Source of the DNA: an uncultured Ilyobacter sp.
GTDB taxonomy: Bacteria > Fusobacteriota > Fusobacteriia > Fusobacteriales > Fusobacteriaceae
Direction: 5' to 3'
Assembly: GCF_963668085.1 (NCBI RefSeq)
Contig: NZ_OY764058.1
Span: 496,001-560,000 of the forward strand
DNA: 64,000 nt
Shown here: in pieces, positions 27,470-35,672 of the stretch
Numbering within the stretch: the stretch's first letter is position 1
Layout of the letters: the number at the start of each line of letters is the position of its first letter
Notes under the pieces: generated by a model
Told to the model about the DNA's origin: nothing
Seen by the model: only the letters and a program-made list of their open reading frames with translations
Databases searched by the model: none
Made by a program: the position numbers and the translations under genes

Positions 27470-27506
27470 AAACAGACCAAGCCGTGAAAAGCTTGGTCTG
27501 TTTTTT
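27470..27506. terminator. Intrinsic terminator downstream of mntP
   Basis: A 12-bp stem (AACAGACCAAGC / GCTTGGTCTGTT) with A-rich and T-rich flanks works in both directions. It ends mntP transcription and shields it from the insertion sequence. Confidence 0.85.
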
Positions 27507-27543
27507 ATTTTTTAATAATCAACCTCAAAATAACCTTGTAAAA

Positions 27544-28092
27544 TCAAAATAAACTTCTTACCCCAATAAATATAAGTATAAATCCCCCTGCAAGGTTAAC
27601 TGGATAATTAACAAAATAATTTGTTTTATGCCCCAAATAAATCCCCAGTAGAGAAGCTAAAGAAGTAAATATACCTATCATAGCGGTAATAATAAAAATT
27701 TCAAAATTTAATTTTAAAGATACAGAGGCTCCAATTATCAAGGCATCTATGCTCGTTGCAAAACTGAGCAAAATAAGATTAAACTCAGACTTGGTTTCTA
27801 ATGTTTCTTTATTTTTGTAGTTTCTGTAAGATTCAAGTATCATCCTTACACCCAAAAATACAAGAATGAAAAAAAACATGAAATGAATAAAAACACTGGT
27901 CTTTCCAACAAATAAAAGTCTTGCTTTAAAACCTATAATGAACATTATAATTTGAAAAACTCCAAATACAGTAATAGTTTTAAAAATATCTGTAAACTTT
28001 AATTTTTCAATGGTAAATCCCTTTGTTAACGAGGCTGTAAAAACATCTAGAGTAAGGCTTATAAATATAAAGGGTAAATAAATTAATTTCAT
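27544..28092 (-). CDS. mntP: Manganese efflux pump MntP-like membrane protein
   Basis: The 182-residue protein has six hydrophobic segments in two similar halves. Each half starts with an Asp-containing motif: SLTLDVFTASLTKG and SFATSIDALIIGAS. These are typical of the MntP (former DUF204, YebN) family, which exports Mn2+. Upstream codons reach 28143, but the ATG at 28092 is preceded by AAAGGAGGAAGG. It lies after the pduF terminator and seems to be its own unit. A yybP-ykoY Mn2+ riboswitch, often linked to mntP, was not recognisable in front of it. Confidence 0.85.
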   Translation of the reverse strand: MKLIYLPFIFISLTLDVFTASLTKGFTIEKLKFTDIFKTITVFGVFQIIMFIIGFKARLLFVGKTSVFIHFMFFFILVFLGVRMILESYRNYKNKETLETKSEFNLILLSFATSIDALIIGASVSLKLNFEIFIITAMIGIFTSLASLLGIYLGHKTNYFVNYPVNLAGGFILIFIGVRSLF

Positions 28093-28166
28093 AAAACCTT
28101 CCTCCTTTGAAAAGATATATTTTCTTGATCTAAAAAACTTCAATCTTAAAATTAAGCGATTTTTCT

Positions 28167-28216
28167 ATCAAAAAACCTCTCAGTAAGAGTAGCATCCCAC
28201 CTTAACCAAGAGGTTT
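28167..28216 (-). terminator. Probable terminator of the pdu operon
   Basis: On the minus strand AAACCTCT (28216-28209) pairs with AGAGGTTT (28180-28173) followed by a T run. The loop is about 28 nt and may contain extra pairing. It lies about 40 bp after the pduF stop. Confidence 0.65.
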
Positions 28217-28258
28217 GAAAATATTTTTATGAATACCATTTAATATACCGTTTATTTT

Positions 28259-29077
28259 TTAATCCACAGCCAACTCATTGGCCTCCTCCTCGTCTTCAAC
28301 GGGGATGTTGGCTCCTATCATTTTGTCATAAATGACAGTACCACCCAAGGCTCCGCATATAGGGCCTAAAATAGGAACCCAGAAATAAGGATTTGAAAGT
28401 CCACCTGTTAATGCTACATTCCCCCACCCTGAAACAAAAAGAAATAACTTTGGTCCAAAGTCTCTTGCCGGATTCATGGCAAAACCTGTAAGTGTACCAA
28501 AAGAACCTCCTATAACTGCAATAACTATTCCTATAAGTAGCGCTGACATATGTCCTTTTGGAGCTCCATTTTTATCATCAGTAACTGCTAATATTGTCAT
28601 CATAAGTACTGCTGTTATTATAATTTCAACAATAAATGCCTGCATGTTATTTATTGCAGGATTAGGATATGTTGTAAAAATCCCCGCTGTTGACAGACTT
28701 TCAACTGAACCTCTTACTATTCCGTTACTCTTATCAAATGCTATAAATAGGTTTCTATAGAGAAAGTATACCAACGCAGATGCTGAAAATGCTCCTATTA
28801 TCTGAGATATTATATAAGGGATTACCTTCTTCTTGTCAAAGCCTTTAAATGTTGCAAGGGCGATGGTAACTGCTGGATTTATATGTGCCCCGGAAACTCC
28901 ACCAGTTATGTAGATTGCCATAGAAACTCCAAATCCCCAGACGATACTTATCTCCCACAATCCCATCTGGGCACCAGAGAGCACTAGAGACGACACACAG
29001 CCTGCACCAAAGAAGATGAGAAGACCTGTACCTAAAAACTCAGCAATGCATTCTCCAAATAAATTTTCTCTTTTCAT
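28259..29077 (-). CDS. pduF: Propanediol/glycerol facilitator (aquaglyceroporin)
   Basis: The 272-residue membrane channel of the MIP family carries both NPA boxes: SGAHINPAVTIAL in the first half and FAMNPARDFGPK in the second. The Asp after the second box fits a glycerol/propanediol channel rather than a water channel. Being the last gene of the pdu operon, it most likely admits 1,2-propanediol across the cytoplasmic membrane, as PduF does in Salmonella. Glycerol as a substrate cannot be excluded. The acidic C-terminal tail (VEDEEEANELAVD) is short. Confidence 0.88.
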   Translation of the reverse strand: MKRENLFGECIAEFLGTGLLIFFGAGCVSSLVLSGAQMGLWEISIVWGFGVSMAIYITGGVSGAHINPAVTIALATFKGFDKKKVIPYIISQIIGAFSASALVYFLYRNLFIAFDKSNGIVRGSVESLSTAGIFTTYPNPAINNMQAFIVEIIITAVLMMTILAVTDDKNGAPKGHMSALLIGIVIAVIGGSFGTLTGFAMNPARDFGPKLFLFVSGWGNVALTGGLSNPYFWVPILGPICGALGGTVIYDKMIGANIPVEDEEEANELAVD

Positions 29078-29133
29078 TTTTTTCCTCCTAATTTTTCAAG
29101 AAACTATTTGATCAAAATATGCAGATTAACCCT

Positions 29134-29964
29134 TTACGCTTTTCCCTGTACCTCTGTAAGAGCTATCCCCAAAGGAGTTACCAAAAGAGGTTTATATGTT
29201 TTCACTATCTTTTTCCCAAGCTCTTTCTCAAATACAGAATCAAAACCTTTAAAAGTACAAGCTCCTCCGACTAAATAAATAGTATCTACCTCATAACCCA
29301 ATAAAAATTTCTTTACAATTGCCGCCATTTTTTCAACCACGGGTTTTACTGTGGTAAAAATTTCATTTTCTCTACTGGTATCTTTTTTTAGCTCTTCTGC
29401 TTCATCAAATGTTATTCCGTAACTCCCCGCTAGAACGAGCGACATATGTGTACCTCCAGTAGGTTCATCTGCTACAAATATCACCTTGCCGTCTTTCAAT
29501 ATACTTATACCAGTAGTACCTCCTCCCACATCTACCACTGCTCCATCGGTTATCTTCAATGTTTTAGCAGCAGCAGTTGGCTCGTCTATCACCTTTACCA
29601 CATCTATTTCTGCCGATTCGATGACATTGGATATGGCCTTGACGCTACCTGCTTCTACTCCTGGAGGTATAGCAGTGAATCCTTGGGTTATTTCTATCCC
29701 CAGATCTTTCTCAACTTTTTCTTTTAAATCCCTTACGATTTTAATCGCCCCTATAAAGTCCACAACTATTCCGTCCTTAACCACTGAAGACGGATAAGTC
29801 GCTCCCCCTAGAGGCTCTCCATTCTTATCCACTACACTTATCACTATGTTAGCCGTCCCTAGGTCTACTCCCACATAAAATTCTGTTTCGGGAGGAAGTA
29901 TTCTTGGCTTTTGTATTTTCTCGTCAAATTTTTTTATATATGCATTGGCTTCTTTTATATTCAT
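29134..29964 (-). CDS. eutJ: EutJ-like Hsp70/actin-fold protein of microcompartment loci
   Basis: The 276-residue protein has an actin/Hsp70-type ATPase fold: phosphate-1 motif FYVGVDLGTANIVISVVD, phosphate-2-like GAVVDVGGGTTGISIL and the adenosine motif TIYLVGGACTFKG. This matches EutJ of ethanolamine operons, thought to be a chaperone; its exact role is unknown. Salmonella-type pdu operons lack it. The ATG at 29979 overlaps the stop region of the preceding gene and has no Shine-Dalgarno. GGAGAG lies 7 nt before the ATG at 29964, which was chosen. Like PduG, it may reactivate or fold an enzyme; this is inference. Confidence 0.85.
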   Translation of the reverse strand: MNIKEANAYIKKFDEKIQKPRILPPETEFYVGVDLGTANIVISVVDKNGEPLGGATYPSSVVKDGIVVDFIGAIKIVRDLKEKVEKDLGIEITQGFTAIPPGVEAGSVKAISNVIESAEIDVVKVIDEPTAAAKTLKITDGAVVDVGGGTTGISILKDGKVIFVADEPTGGTHMSLVLAGSYGITFDEAEELKKDTSRENEIFTTVKPVVEKMAAIVKKFLLGYEVDTIYLVGGACTFKGFDSVFEKELGKKIVKTYKPLLVTPLGIALTEVQGKA

Positions 29965-29979
29965 ATTTTTACTCTCCAT

Positions 29980-30540
29980 TTAGAAACGGAAATTATCCAA
30001 TAAAATTTTGCTAGGAGAATTTACAATATCTGATGAAATCATTCCCTCTATACTCTCATTATCTATCTTGGCTATTATCTCAGTTACAGCTGATGTATCC
30101 CCCTCAAAGATTATTACTCCCTTGGCACACATTCCAATCCCAATTTTTATTGTAAGTATGACAACAGGACTCATATCCTCTATTATGTCAGCAGTCTTTA
30201 TTGCTTCTGCCGTATTTGAAAACTCAACTATACCCAGACTTCTGACATATTCTGGATAATTAATAATTTTATTTAATTTTTCTAGGAGGTCACTGCTGAT
30301 GCCGCTTATTGTCTTGATGATAATATGTTTGTATTTGTTTTTTTCATTTCTTATCTCTTCCACATTCATTCTGACATTATCAATCTCTCCCTGAGTACCG
30401 CTAAAGATTAGCAGATATTTCCCAGGGCAAATCAACCTTGATTCTTCAACATTTACATTAAAATTTTTTGTGATTTCATTCAATATGAAAAAGGCTGAGC
30501 TTATATTTCGAAATTCTAATAAAATAAGATTTTTTTTCAA
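29980..30540 (-). CDS. Divergent tandem-BMC (PduT-like) shell protein
   Basis: The 186-residue protein looks like two BMC domains in tandem, but strongly diverged. The first half keeps RLICPGKYLLIFSG, matching the TICPGKYM stretch of PduT, whose cysteine (here C38) holds the central Fe-S cluster in Salmonella. The second half (SLGIVEFSNTAEAIKTADIIE...GVIIFEGDTSAVTEII) is a more recognisable BMC domain. The usual hexamer-edge lysine and much of the first domain are not conserved. A canonical pduT lies at 46435-46980, so this is a second, divergent paralogue. It starts at a TTG 5 nt after GGAGGAGG and is followed by eutJ. Confidence 0.7.
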   Translation of the reverse strand: MKKNLILLEFRNISSAFFILNEITKNFNVNVEESRLICPGKYLLIFSGTQGEIDNVRMNVEEIRNEKNKYKHIIIKTISGISSDLLEKLNKIINYPEYVRSLGIVEFSNTAEAIKTADIIEDMSPVVILTIKIGIGMCAKGVIIFEGDTSAVTEIIAKIDNESIEGMISSDIVNSPSKILLDNFRF

Positions 30541-30599
30541 ATTAACCTCCTCCAGATTTAAATTAATTTAATGCAAATAAAGTTGATTTATAAGTTTTT

Positions 30600-32015
30600 T
30601 TATTTTATTGATAAGCCTCCAACCAATGCACATCTTCTGTTTCTGGCAAAACTTTTGGCAGAGGTCAATCCCTCTCCAGTTGGGCCTGCTATGGTAAAAG
30701 TAGTATAACCTTCTCCTCCTACTCCAATTCCTGAATATGAAGGTCCATTTTTTACAAGTATTGTTGTTTCCATATCCCGTGCATATTTTGTCAGAATATC
30801 TATGTTTTTTGAGTGAATCATGGCAGTGTGCCTGAGTCCGTCTTCAAGTTTTTTACATACTTTTATACCTTCTAAAGCGTCTTTTACCCTTACTATTGGT
30901 AAAACCGGCATTAGCATTTCTAAGACAGCAAGGGGATGCCCTGCATCTGTTTCGAGAATAATTACTTTTATTTCATCACCAACGTCTATCCCCAAATCCT
31001 TGAGGATATATGAAGCATTTTTCCCCACATAGGCTCTGTTTGGTGATCCGTCATTTATAACCATCTCACATAATTTTTTTATTGTTTTGCTGTCCTGTAT
31101 CAGATAAGCTCCGTTTTTCTGCATCTCAAATATAAGATAATCTGTTATTGAGTCTACTGCCACAACCTCTTTTTCTGTTATACACGGCAAATTATTATCA
31201 AAGCTACATCCATTTACAATATCCTTAGCCGCCTTCTCTATATCAGCAGTTTCATCCACTAATACAGGGGGATTTCCTGCTCCTGCCCCTATAGCCTTCT
31301 TCCCAGAGGACATAACACTTTTTACAACCCCCGGTCCTCCTGTAGCCACTACCATTTTAATATCCGGATTTTTAACCATTTTATTGGTATTCTCTATGCT
31401 AGGTTCAGAAATTGTAACAACTAGATTATTTGGTCCCCCAGCCCTCGCCACTGCTTTATTTATAATTTCCACTGCCCTGAGAGATGTTTTTTTTGCACCA
31501 GGATGTGGAGCAAAAACCACTGAATTACCTGCAGCAATCATTCCTATGGCATTGCAGACAATAGTTTCACTTGGATTTGTAGACGGAGTTATCGATCCAA
31601 TTACTCCATAGGGCGACAATTCCATCACAGTCAAGCCACTATCTCCACTATAAGCAAAGGCTCTCAAATCCTCAACACCTGGAGTTTTTTCCACAGTAAC
31701 ATAATGTTTCAAGGTCTTGTCATCTACTCTGCCCATACCTGTTTCTTCTACTGCCATTTCGGCAAGTTCAGCCGCCGCTCCCCTGATATCTTCTCTGATT
31801 GCCTTTATTATTCTCTCTCTGAGCTCCAATTTAGATGCAAACAGAGTCACCTGAGCTTCTTTAGCCTTAGAGACAGCAACATCCATAGAAGAAAAAATCC
31901 CGTTTTTTTCGTCTCCATCGAAACACTGACCAGCGTCGCTTAAATTATTCTTATTGTCCAGTTCCTTCATGATCAAAGAAACAATATTGTTTAGATTCTT
32001 TGCATCCAAATTCAT
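30600..32015 (-). CDS. pduP: CoA-acylating propionaldehyde dehydrogenase
   Basis: The 471-residue enzyme oxidises propionaldehyde to propionyl-CoA with NAD+ inside the microcompartment. The catalytic cysteine is C278 in NNLPCITEKE. The coenzyme-binding region ATGGPGVVKSVMSSGKKAIG follows the EutE/PduP pattern. The N-terminal helix LNNIVSLIMKEL resembles the encapsulation peptide that targets PduP to the shell, followed by a flexible linker. Its partners are PduL (to propionyl phosphate) and PduQ (NADH recycling). Confidence 0.95.
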   Translation of the reverse strand: MNLDAKNLNNIVSLIMKELDNKNNLSDAGQCFDGDEKNGIFSSMDVAVSKAKEAQVTLFASKLELRERIIKAIREDIRGAAAELAEMAVEETGMGRVDDKTLKHYVTVEKTPGVEDLRAFAYSGDSGLTVMELSPYGVIGSITPSTNPSETIVCNAIGMIAAGNSVVFAPHPGAKKTSLRAVEIINKAVARAGGPNNLVVTISEPSIENTNKMVKNPDIKMVVATGGPGVVKSVMSSGKKAIGAGAGNPPVLVDETADIEKAAKDIVNGCSFDNNLPCITEKEVVAVDSITDYLIFEMQKNGAYLIQDSKTIKKLCEMVINDGSPNRAYVGKNASYILKDLGIDVGDEIKVIILETDAGHPLAVLEMLMPVLPIVRVKDALEGIKVCKKLEDGLRHTAMIHSKNIDILTKYARDMETTILVKNGPSYSGIGVGGEGYTTFTIAGPTGEGLTSAKSFARNRRCALVGGLSIK

Positions 32016-32017
32016 AA

Positions 32018-33082
32018 TTAATCCTCCCGTTTTATAAAGGATTCAACACATGCATCTACAATAGTAATATCCTCTTCTACCGTACCGCCGCTGACTCCCA
32101 CTGCTCCTATTATTTTCCCCTCAAATTCCAGTGGATACCCACCTCCGAATACAACATATTTAGAGTCTGCATGAAGACCGTAAAGGGATCCCCCGGGTTT
32201 TACCAAATCTGCAAGTTCCGATGTAGGCATCTTTAAAGCTGCAGATGTATAGGCTTTTTTAAGAGCAATATCTGTGCTTGCCAAAATGGCATTATCCATT
32301 TTTTCTTCCAGTATTAAATTTCCCTCTGAATTAACTACTGCAAAAACAAAATCTTTACCCATTTCTGCAGCCTTTTTTTCCCCTGCAGAGACTATCTCTT
32401 TTGCATCCTCTAAACTGAGCATATTTTTACTTTCCATGTCCCTTCCTTTCCCACCTGATTTTCCAGGCATCAACCAAGTTTTAGATTCTAGTTTTTCTAT
32501 TCTTTCCATAATATCCCTTGATATACAACTGATTGCTTCCTGCCCCTCTGTTACTCTAGCTAGAATAAACAAAAGATCTGAAGTCCTATTTATATATTTT
32601 AAAATCTCTTTTGGAACTTCTCTTCTCTCCTTTAGGTGGACTATCTTTCTTTCACTTCTGCGAACCACAGTTCTGGCAACATGTAAAGAGGAAGACTGGA
32701 TATTTTCTCCTGGTATTACAAAGTTAGTAAGAGGAAGTAGTTCTTTGGAAAAATAGTCTATTTCTTTTTCAAGTTTATCTACGTCATCATCAGAAATTTT
32801 TTCTTTTAATTTCAAAACTCCTTTTCTGTCACTAGAAAGGTAGCCCCCTATTACGATAAATTTTTCCTGAATTTTATAAAGAGTTGTTTTGATCTTTTCA
32901 TCTTTTATTATAGCTCTTGCAACTCCTATAAAAGAACTGGCTTCATCTATACTCCCATAGGTCTCTACTTTTATATCTGTTTTTGAGACCCTTGATCCTC
33001 CATAAAGTCCAGTATCACCAGAATCTCCCTTTTTAGTGTATACATTTACCAAATTGGTGTAGATTTCTCCCACTCCAATCAC
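32018..33082 (-). CDS. pduO: PduO: cob(I)alamin adenosyltransferase with C-terminal GlcG/HbpS-like domain
   Basis: Residues about 10-190 form a PduO-type ATP:cob(I)alamin adenosyltransferase (YTKKGDSGDTGLYGGSRVSKTD; VARTVVRRSERKIV; INRTSDLLFILAR). Residues about 215-354 form a DUF336/GlcG-like domain, which binds heme in some homologues. The enzyme makes adenosylcobalamin for diol dehydratase, with PduS as reductase. The frame opens with GTG at 33082, only 3 bp after pduN; a later GTG or TTG is possible, and the start is uncertain. The N-terminal extension before YTKKGD is longer than in Salmonella. Confidence 0.93.
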   Translation of the reverse strand: MIGVGEIYTNLVNVYTKKGDSGDTGLYGGSRVSKTDIKVETYGSIDEASSFIGVARAIIKDEKIKTTLYKIQEKFIVIGGYLSSDRKGVLKLKEKISDDDVDKLEKEIDYFSKELLPLTNFVIPGENIQSSSLHVARTVVRRSERKIVHLKERREVPKEILKYINRTSDLLFILARVTEGQEAISCISRDIMERIEKLESKTWLMPGKSGGKGRDMESKNMLSLEDAKEIVSAGEKKAAEMGKDFVFAVVNSEGNLILEEKMDNAILASTDIALKKAYTSAALKMPTSELADLVKPGGSLYGLHADSKYVVFGGGYPLEFEGKIIGAVGVSGGTVEEDITIVDACVESFIKRED

Positions 33083-33085
33083 CGC

Positions 33086-33352
33086 CTAATTTTTTTCTAT
33101 TACATCAATTATAGCTACAATTGCAGAATCCACAGGAATGTTTTTATCGGCAAAAGCGTATGTAGAAACACTTCCTTTTGTCACCAGTATCTGATCCCCA
33201 ATCCCGGCCCCTACACTGTCTATGCTCACAAATTCTTTTCCAGAGATATTCCCGTCCATATCTATAGGGGCAACTATAAGAATCTTTTTTCCGTTTAACC
33301 CTTCATCTTTAGTTGTGGCCACTACCTTCCCTACTACCTTAGCTAAAAACAT
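33086..33352 (-). CDS. pduN: BMC vertex protein (EutN/CcmL family)
   Basis: The 88-residue protein forms the pentamers that cap shell vertices. LAKVVGKVVATTKDEGLNGKKILIV, SVGAGIGDQILVTKGS and VDSAIVAIIDVIE are typical of the family. Reading upstream to 33421 adds residues that overlap pduM and look unlike the family. The ATG at 33352 has GGGAG nine bases before it; the ATG at 33358 is an alternative. Confidence 0.93.
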   Translation of the reverse strand: MFLAKVVGKVVATTKDEGLNGKKILIVAPIDMDGNISGKEFVSIDSVGAGIGDQILVTKGSVSTYAFADKNIPVDSAIVAIIDVIEKN

Positions 33353-33368
33353 TCCCATCAACTCCCTG

Positions 33369-34076
33369 TTATTCCTCAATTTCAAAGCTAACCTCGTTAT
33401 CTTTTGCTTTTTCTTTAGCAAGAGCTGTCACTATGGTATCTTTTGACAATACAATTTTTCTGTTTTTTATATTAAACAAGTCTGCTAAAGTTATGATTTT
33501 CTTCTCCCTAAGACACGTTACTCTCTTTTTATTCTCTCTCAATATATAATTTGATAGTTCAGTACTTTTTACAAAGGTAATCCCGTAACTCTTCAACTTT
33601 TTTATATTAAGGTTTAACTGATCTGCGTAGGCTGTGCCATCTTCTGTAGAGCAGGAATCATTCACAGCTACGATCTCTTTCTCTGCCGATATTGCCTTAG
33701 AAATAATATAAGTAACAGTGTTGTCCCTTATTCCCACGGCGACTTTTGCACAGGTATTCTTAGTAAGCAAAGGGAGTAAAACAATATCAATATTTTTTAG
33801 AAAAGAAGAGGCCTCAGTCATAGAAAGTTCTTTAGTTTCATATCCAGAAAATCTCTCTTCTCCCACTATTTCCCTACCAGCCTGAGAAAACAGAATCTTC
33901 AGATCATAATTGCATGAGATTTCTTTTAGTTGCAGAAGAACTTGTTCTAAACTCACAGTTCCGCCATTAACTATCACAAGACATCTCTTTTTTTCCTGTT
34001 CTTTTACTGCATTTTGAGTTTTTAATTTTCCCATGACTTCTTTGACTATATGGTCTATCAATAGGTCAAATTCCAT
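33369..34076 (-). CDS. pduM: PduM-like microcompartment protein with flavoprotein-like central region
   Basis: The 235-residue protein has three parts. An N-terminal amphipathic helix (LLIDHIVKEVMGKLK) resembles encapsulation peptides. A central region (about 30-175) has a Rossmann-like start (CLVIVNGGTVSLEQVLLQL) and a flavoprotein-like pattern (VLLPLLTKNTCAKVAVGI). The C-terminus (ITLADLFNIKNRKIVLSKDTIVTALAKEKA) matches the end of Salmonella PduM. The gene sits at the pduL-pduN position where pduM belongs. PduM is needed for proper shell assembly, but its biochemistry is unknown. It is about 70 residues longer than Salmonella PduM because of the central region. Confidence 0.7.
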   Translation of the reverse strand: MEFDLLIDHIVKEVMGKLKTQNAVKEQEKKRCLVIVNGGTVSLEQVLLQLKEISCNYDLKILFSQAGREIVGEERFSGYETKELSMTEASSFLKNIDIVLLPLLTKNTCAKVAVGIRDNTVTYIISKAISAEKEIVAVNDSCSTEDGTAYADQLNLNIKKLKSYGITFVKSTELSNYILRENKKRVTCLREKKIITLADLFNIKNRKIVLSKDTIVTALAKEKAKDNEVSFEIEE

Positions 34077-34133
34077 ATCTCACCCCTTACAGGGCTTAAA
34101 GAGAAAGGAGCCCAAGAACTCCTTTCCATTTTA

Positions 34134-34766
34134 TTAATCCCTTATTATTTTTACGAAAGCACCGTTTGATGCTCCGGAAGCATTTGCCTCATCCATATCC
34201 AAGTGAATCTCTTTTACTACATTCGATCCCACTCTGATCAAAACATTTTGCAATAGGGCTTTTCTTTCTCCAGAAGTTTCTACAGAAACCATATCTCCAT
34301 CTTTATAACCTTTAATATCGGCAATAAATTTTGGCATGTGTATGTGTCTTCCTGCAACTATTACACCCTTATCTTTTTTTAGTGTTCCCTTAGGTCCTAT
34401 TATTGTTATCCCAGGGGTTCCTTCTAACTTACCTGATTCTTTTACAGGAGCCTTTATTCCTAGTTTAAATGCATCAGACATCGATATCTCCAGCTGAGTT
34501 TCTTTTCTTACAGGGCCCAAAATTCTGATTTTTTCCATCTTTCCCTTTGGCCCGATAATAGTTACCGTTTCATTTGCAGCATAGTGCCCCGGCTGTCTCA
34601 ACTCCTTCATTTTGGTCAGCTTATACCCTGATCCAAAAATTTTCTCCAAATCTTCTTGGGAGATATGCAGATGTCTATTTGATACTCCAACGACTACCTC
34701 ATCAGAAATAATGTCAGAAAGAACCTCCTTTAATATAAGCTCCAACGCATCTTTAGAAGGTTTCAT
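34134..34766 (-). CDS. pduL: Phosphate propanoyltransferase
   Basis: The 210-residue PduL converts propionyl-CoA and phosphate to propionyl phosphate. Two similar barrels each carry zinc-binding histidines: GVSNRHLHISQED and VAGRHIHMPKFIAD. An N-terminal helix, ALELILKEVLSDIISDE, is the likely shell-targeting peptide. Propionyl phosphate would pass to AckA, encoded 9 kb upstream in the same locus. Confidence 0.95.
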   Translation of the reverse strand: MKPSKDALELILKEVLSDIISDEVVVGVSNRHLHISQEDLEKIFGSGYKLTKMKELRQPGHYAANETVTIIGPKGKMEKIRILGPVRKETQLEISMSDAFKLGIKAPVKESGKLEGTPGITIIGPKGTLKKDKGVIVAGRHIHMPKFIADIKGYKDGDMVSVETSGERKALLQNVLIRVGSNVVKEIHLDMDEANASGASNGAFVKIIRD

Positions 34767-34777
34767 TCATATCACCA

Positions 34778-35056
34778 TTATTTCTCTAATTTTGCCAATA
34801 ATTTTTCAGTATCTGTATGTGGTCTAGGGATTACATGAGCAGATTGAACGCTTCCTAACCTTTCTGCTGCAGCTGCTCCAGCGTCTACTGCTGCTTTTAC
34901 AGCTCCTACATCCCCTCTTACCATTACAGTTATGAGACCAGATCCTATCTTCTCATATCCAACCAACTCAACATTTGCAGATTTCGTCATAGCATCTGCC
35001 GCTTCTATTGCTCCCACAAGTCCCTTAGTTTCTATTAATCCAAGTGCATTTCCCAT
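34778..35056 (-). CDS. pduJ: BMC-H hexameric shell protein PduJ/PduA type
   Basis: The 92-residue single BMC domain starts [20 protein letters not shown], with a conserved hexamer-edge region [16 protein letters not shown] and [16 protein letters not shown] at the end. AGGAGG is 7 nt before the ATG at 35056 and only 1 nt before the upstream ATG at 35062, so 35056 was chosen. It is the only canonical short BMC-H gene in the window. The usual pduA next to pduB is absent, so this is probably the main facet protein. Confidence 0.95.
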   Translation of the reverse strand: MGNALGLIETKGLVGAIEAADAMTKSANVELVGYEKIGSGLITVMVRGDVGAVKAAVDAGAAAAERLGSVQSAHVIPRPHTDTEKLLAKLEK

Positions 35057-35078
35057 TTTCATTCCTCCTCAATTTTCT

Positions 35079-35666
35079 TTATTTTTTTGTTGTTGTAGTT
35101 GTTCTGCGCCTTCGAGTCGTTCCAGTTGATTTTTGTGCAGCTGCTGCAGTTTTAATTTCATGCTTTTCTTCCATTTTTTTTTCTGCCACCGCATTTTTTT
35201 CTTCCACTGCTACTTTTTCTTCTACTGCTACTTTTTCTTCCACTGCTATTTTTTCTGGTGAAATTTTTTCTTGAGCTATTTTTTCTTCTTCTTTTTTTAC
35301 TTCCGCCACAGGCTTTTCTACAATTACTTTTTCTTCATCTTTCTCATTTTTATTTTCAGATTCTTCATCTTTTTTTTCTTTTGGCTGGCCAAGCTTATCT
35401 GGGGTAATTTTCCCAAGCTCTTCAGAAGGTCGTGCTATTACAGTATAACTAACTACCTTTGCTATCCTTTCAGCAGAGGCAACTGCTGCATCTACTCCGG
35501 CTTTTACAGCTGCTACATCACCCTTTAAGGTTATAGTTACCCAACCCCCACCTTTAGTAAGTTCACAGCCCACAAGTTCTACATTGGCTGATTTTACCGC
35601 TGCATCACAAGCCTCTATAGCCCCTAACATTCCAACTATCTCTATAAATCCTAACGAGTTACCCAT
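35079..35666 (-). CDS. pduK: PduK-like BMC-H shell protein with charged low-complexity tail
   Basis: Residues 1-85 are a normal BMC domain ([36 protein letters not shown]). The remaining 110 residues are low complexity: Lys/Glu-rich, with VAVEEK repeats, ending in a basic TGTTRRRRTTTTTKK tail. Salmonella PduK also has a C-terminal extension, but there it is shorter and carries a cysteine motif; no cysteine is seen in this tail. The tail may face the lumen or cytoplasm and bind nucleic acid or acidic partners, which is inference. The gene overlaps nothing and lies between pduH and pduJ. Confidence 0.85.
   Translation of the reverse strand: MGNSLGFIEIVGMLGAIEACDAAVKSANVELVGCELTKGGGWVTITLKGDVAAVKAGVDAAVASAERIAKVVSYTVIARPSEELGKITPDKLGQPKEKKDEESENKNEKDEEKVIVEKPVAEVKKEEEKIAQEKISPEKIAVEEKVAVEEKVAVEEKNAVAEKKMEEKHEIKTAAAAQKSTGTTRRRRTTTTTKK
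35201..35254. repeat. Three 18-bp tandem repeats inside pduK
   Basis: Three consecutive 18-bp units (35201-35218, 35219-35236, 35237-35254), differing at one or two positions, encode the K-V-A-V-E-E repeats of the PduK tail. The reading frame is kept with any unit number, so length could vary between strains. Confidence 0.85.
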
Positions 35667-35672
35667 ATTCAG

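Noticed and set aside
28093..28166. Mn2+ (yybP-ykoY) riboswitch before mntP
   Set aside because: The leader is short and lacks the conserved loop sequences; nothing supports it.
35271..35528. Plus-strand 85-codon frame rich in Phe/Tyr over pduK
   Set aside because: It is the complement of the Lys/Glu-rich PduK tail and an artefact of low complexity.
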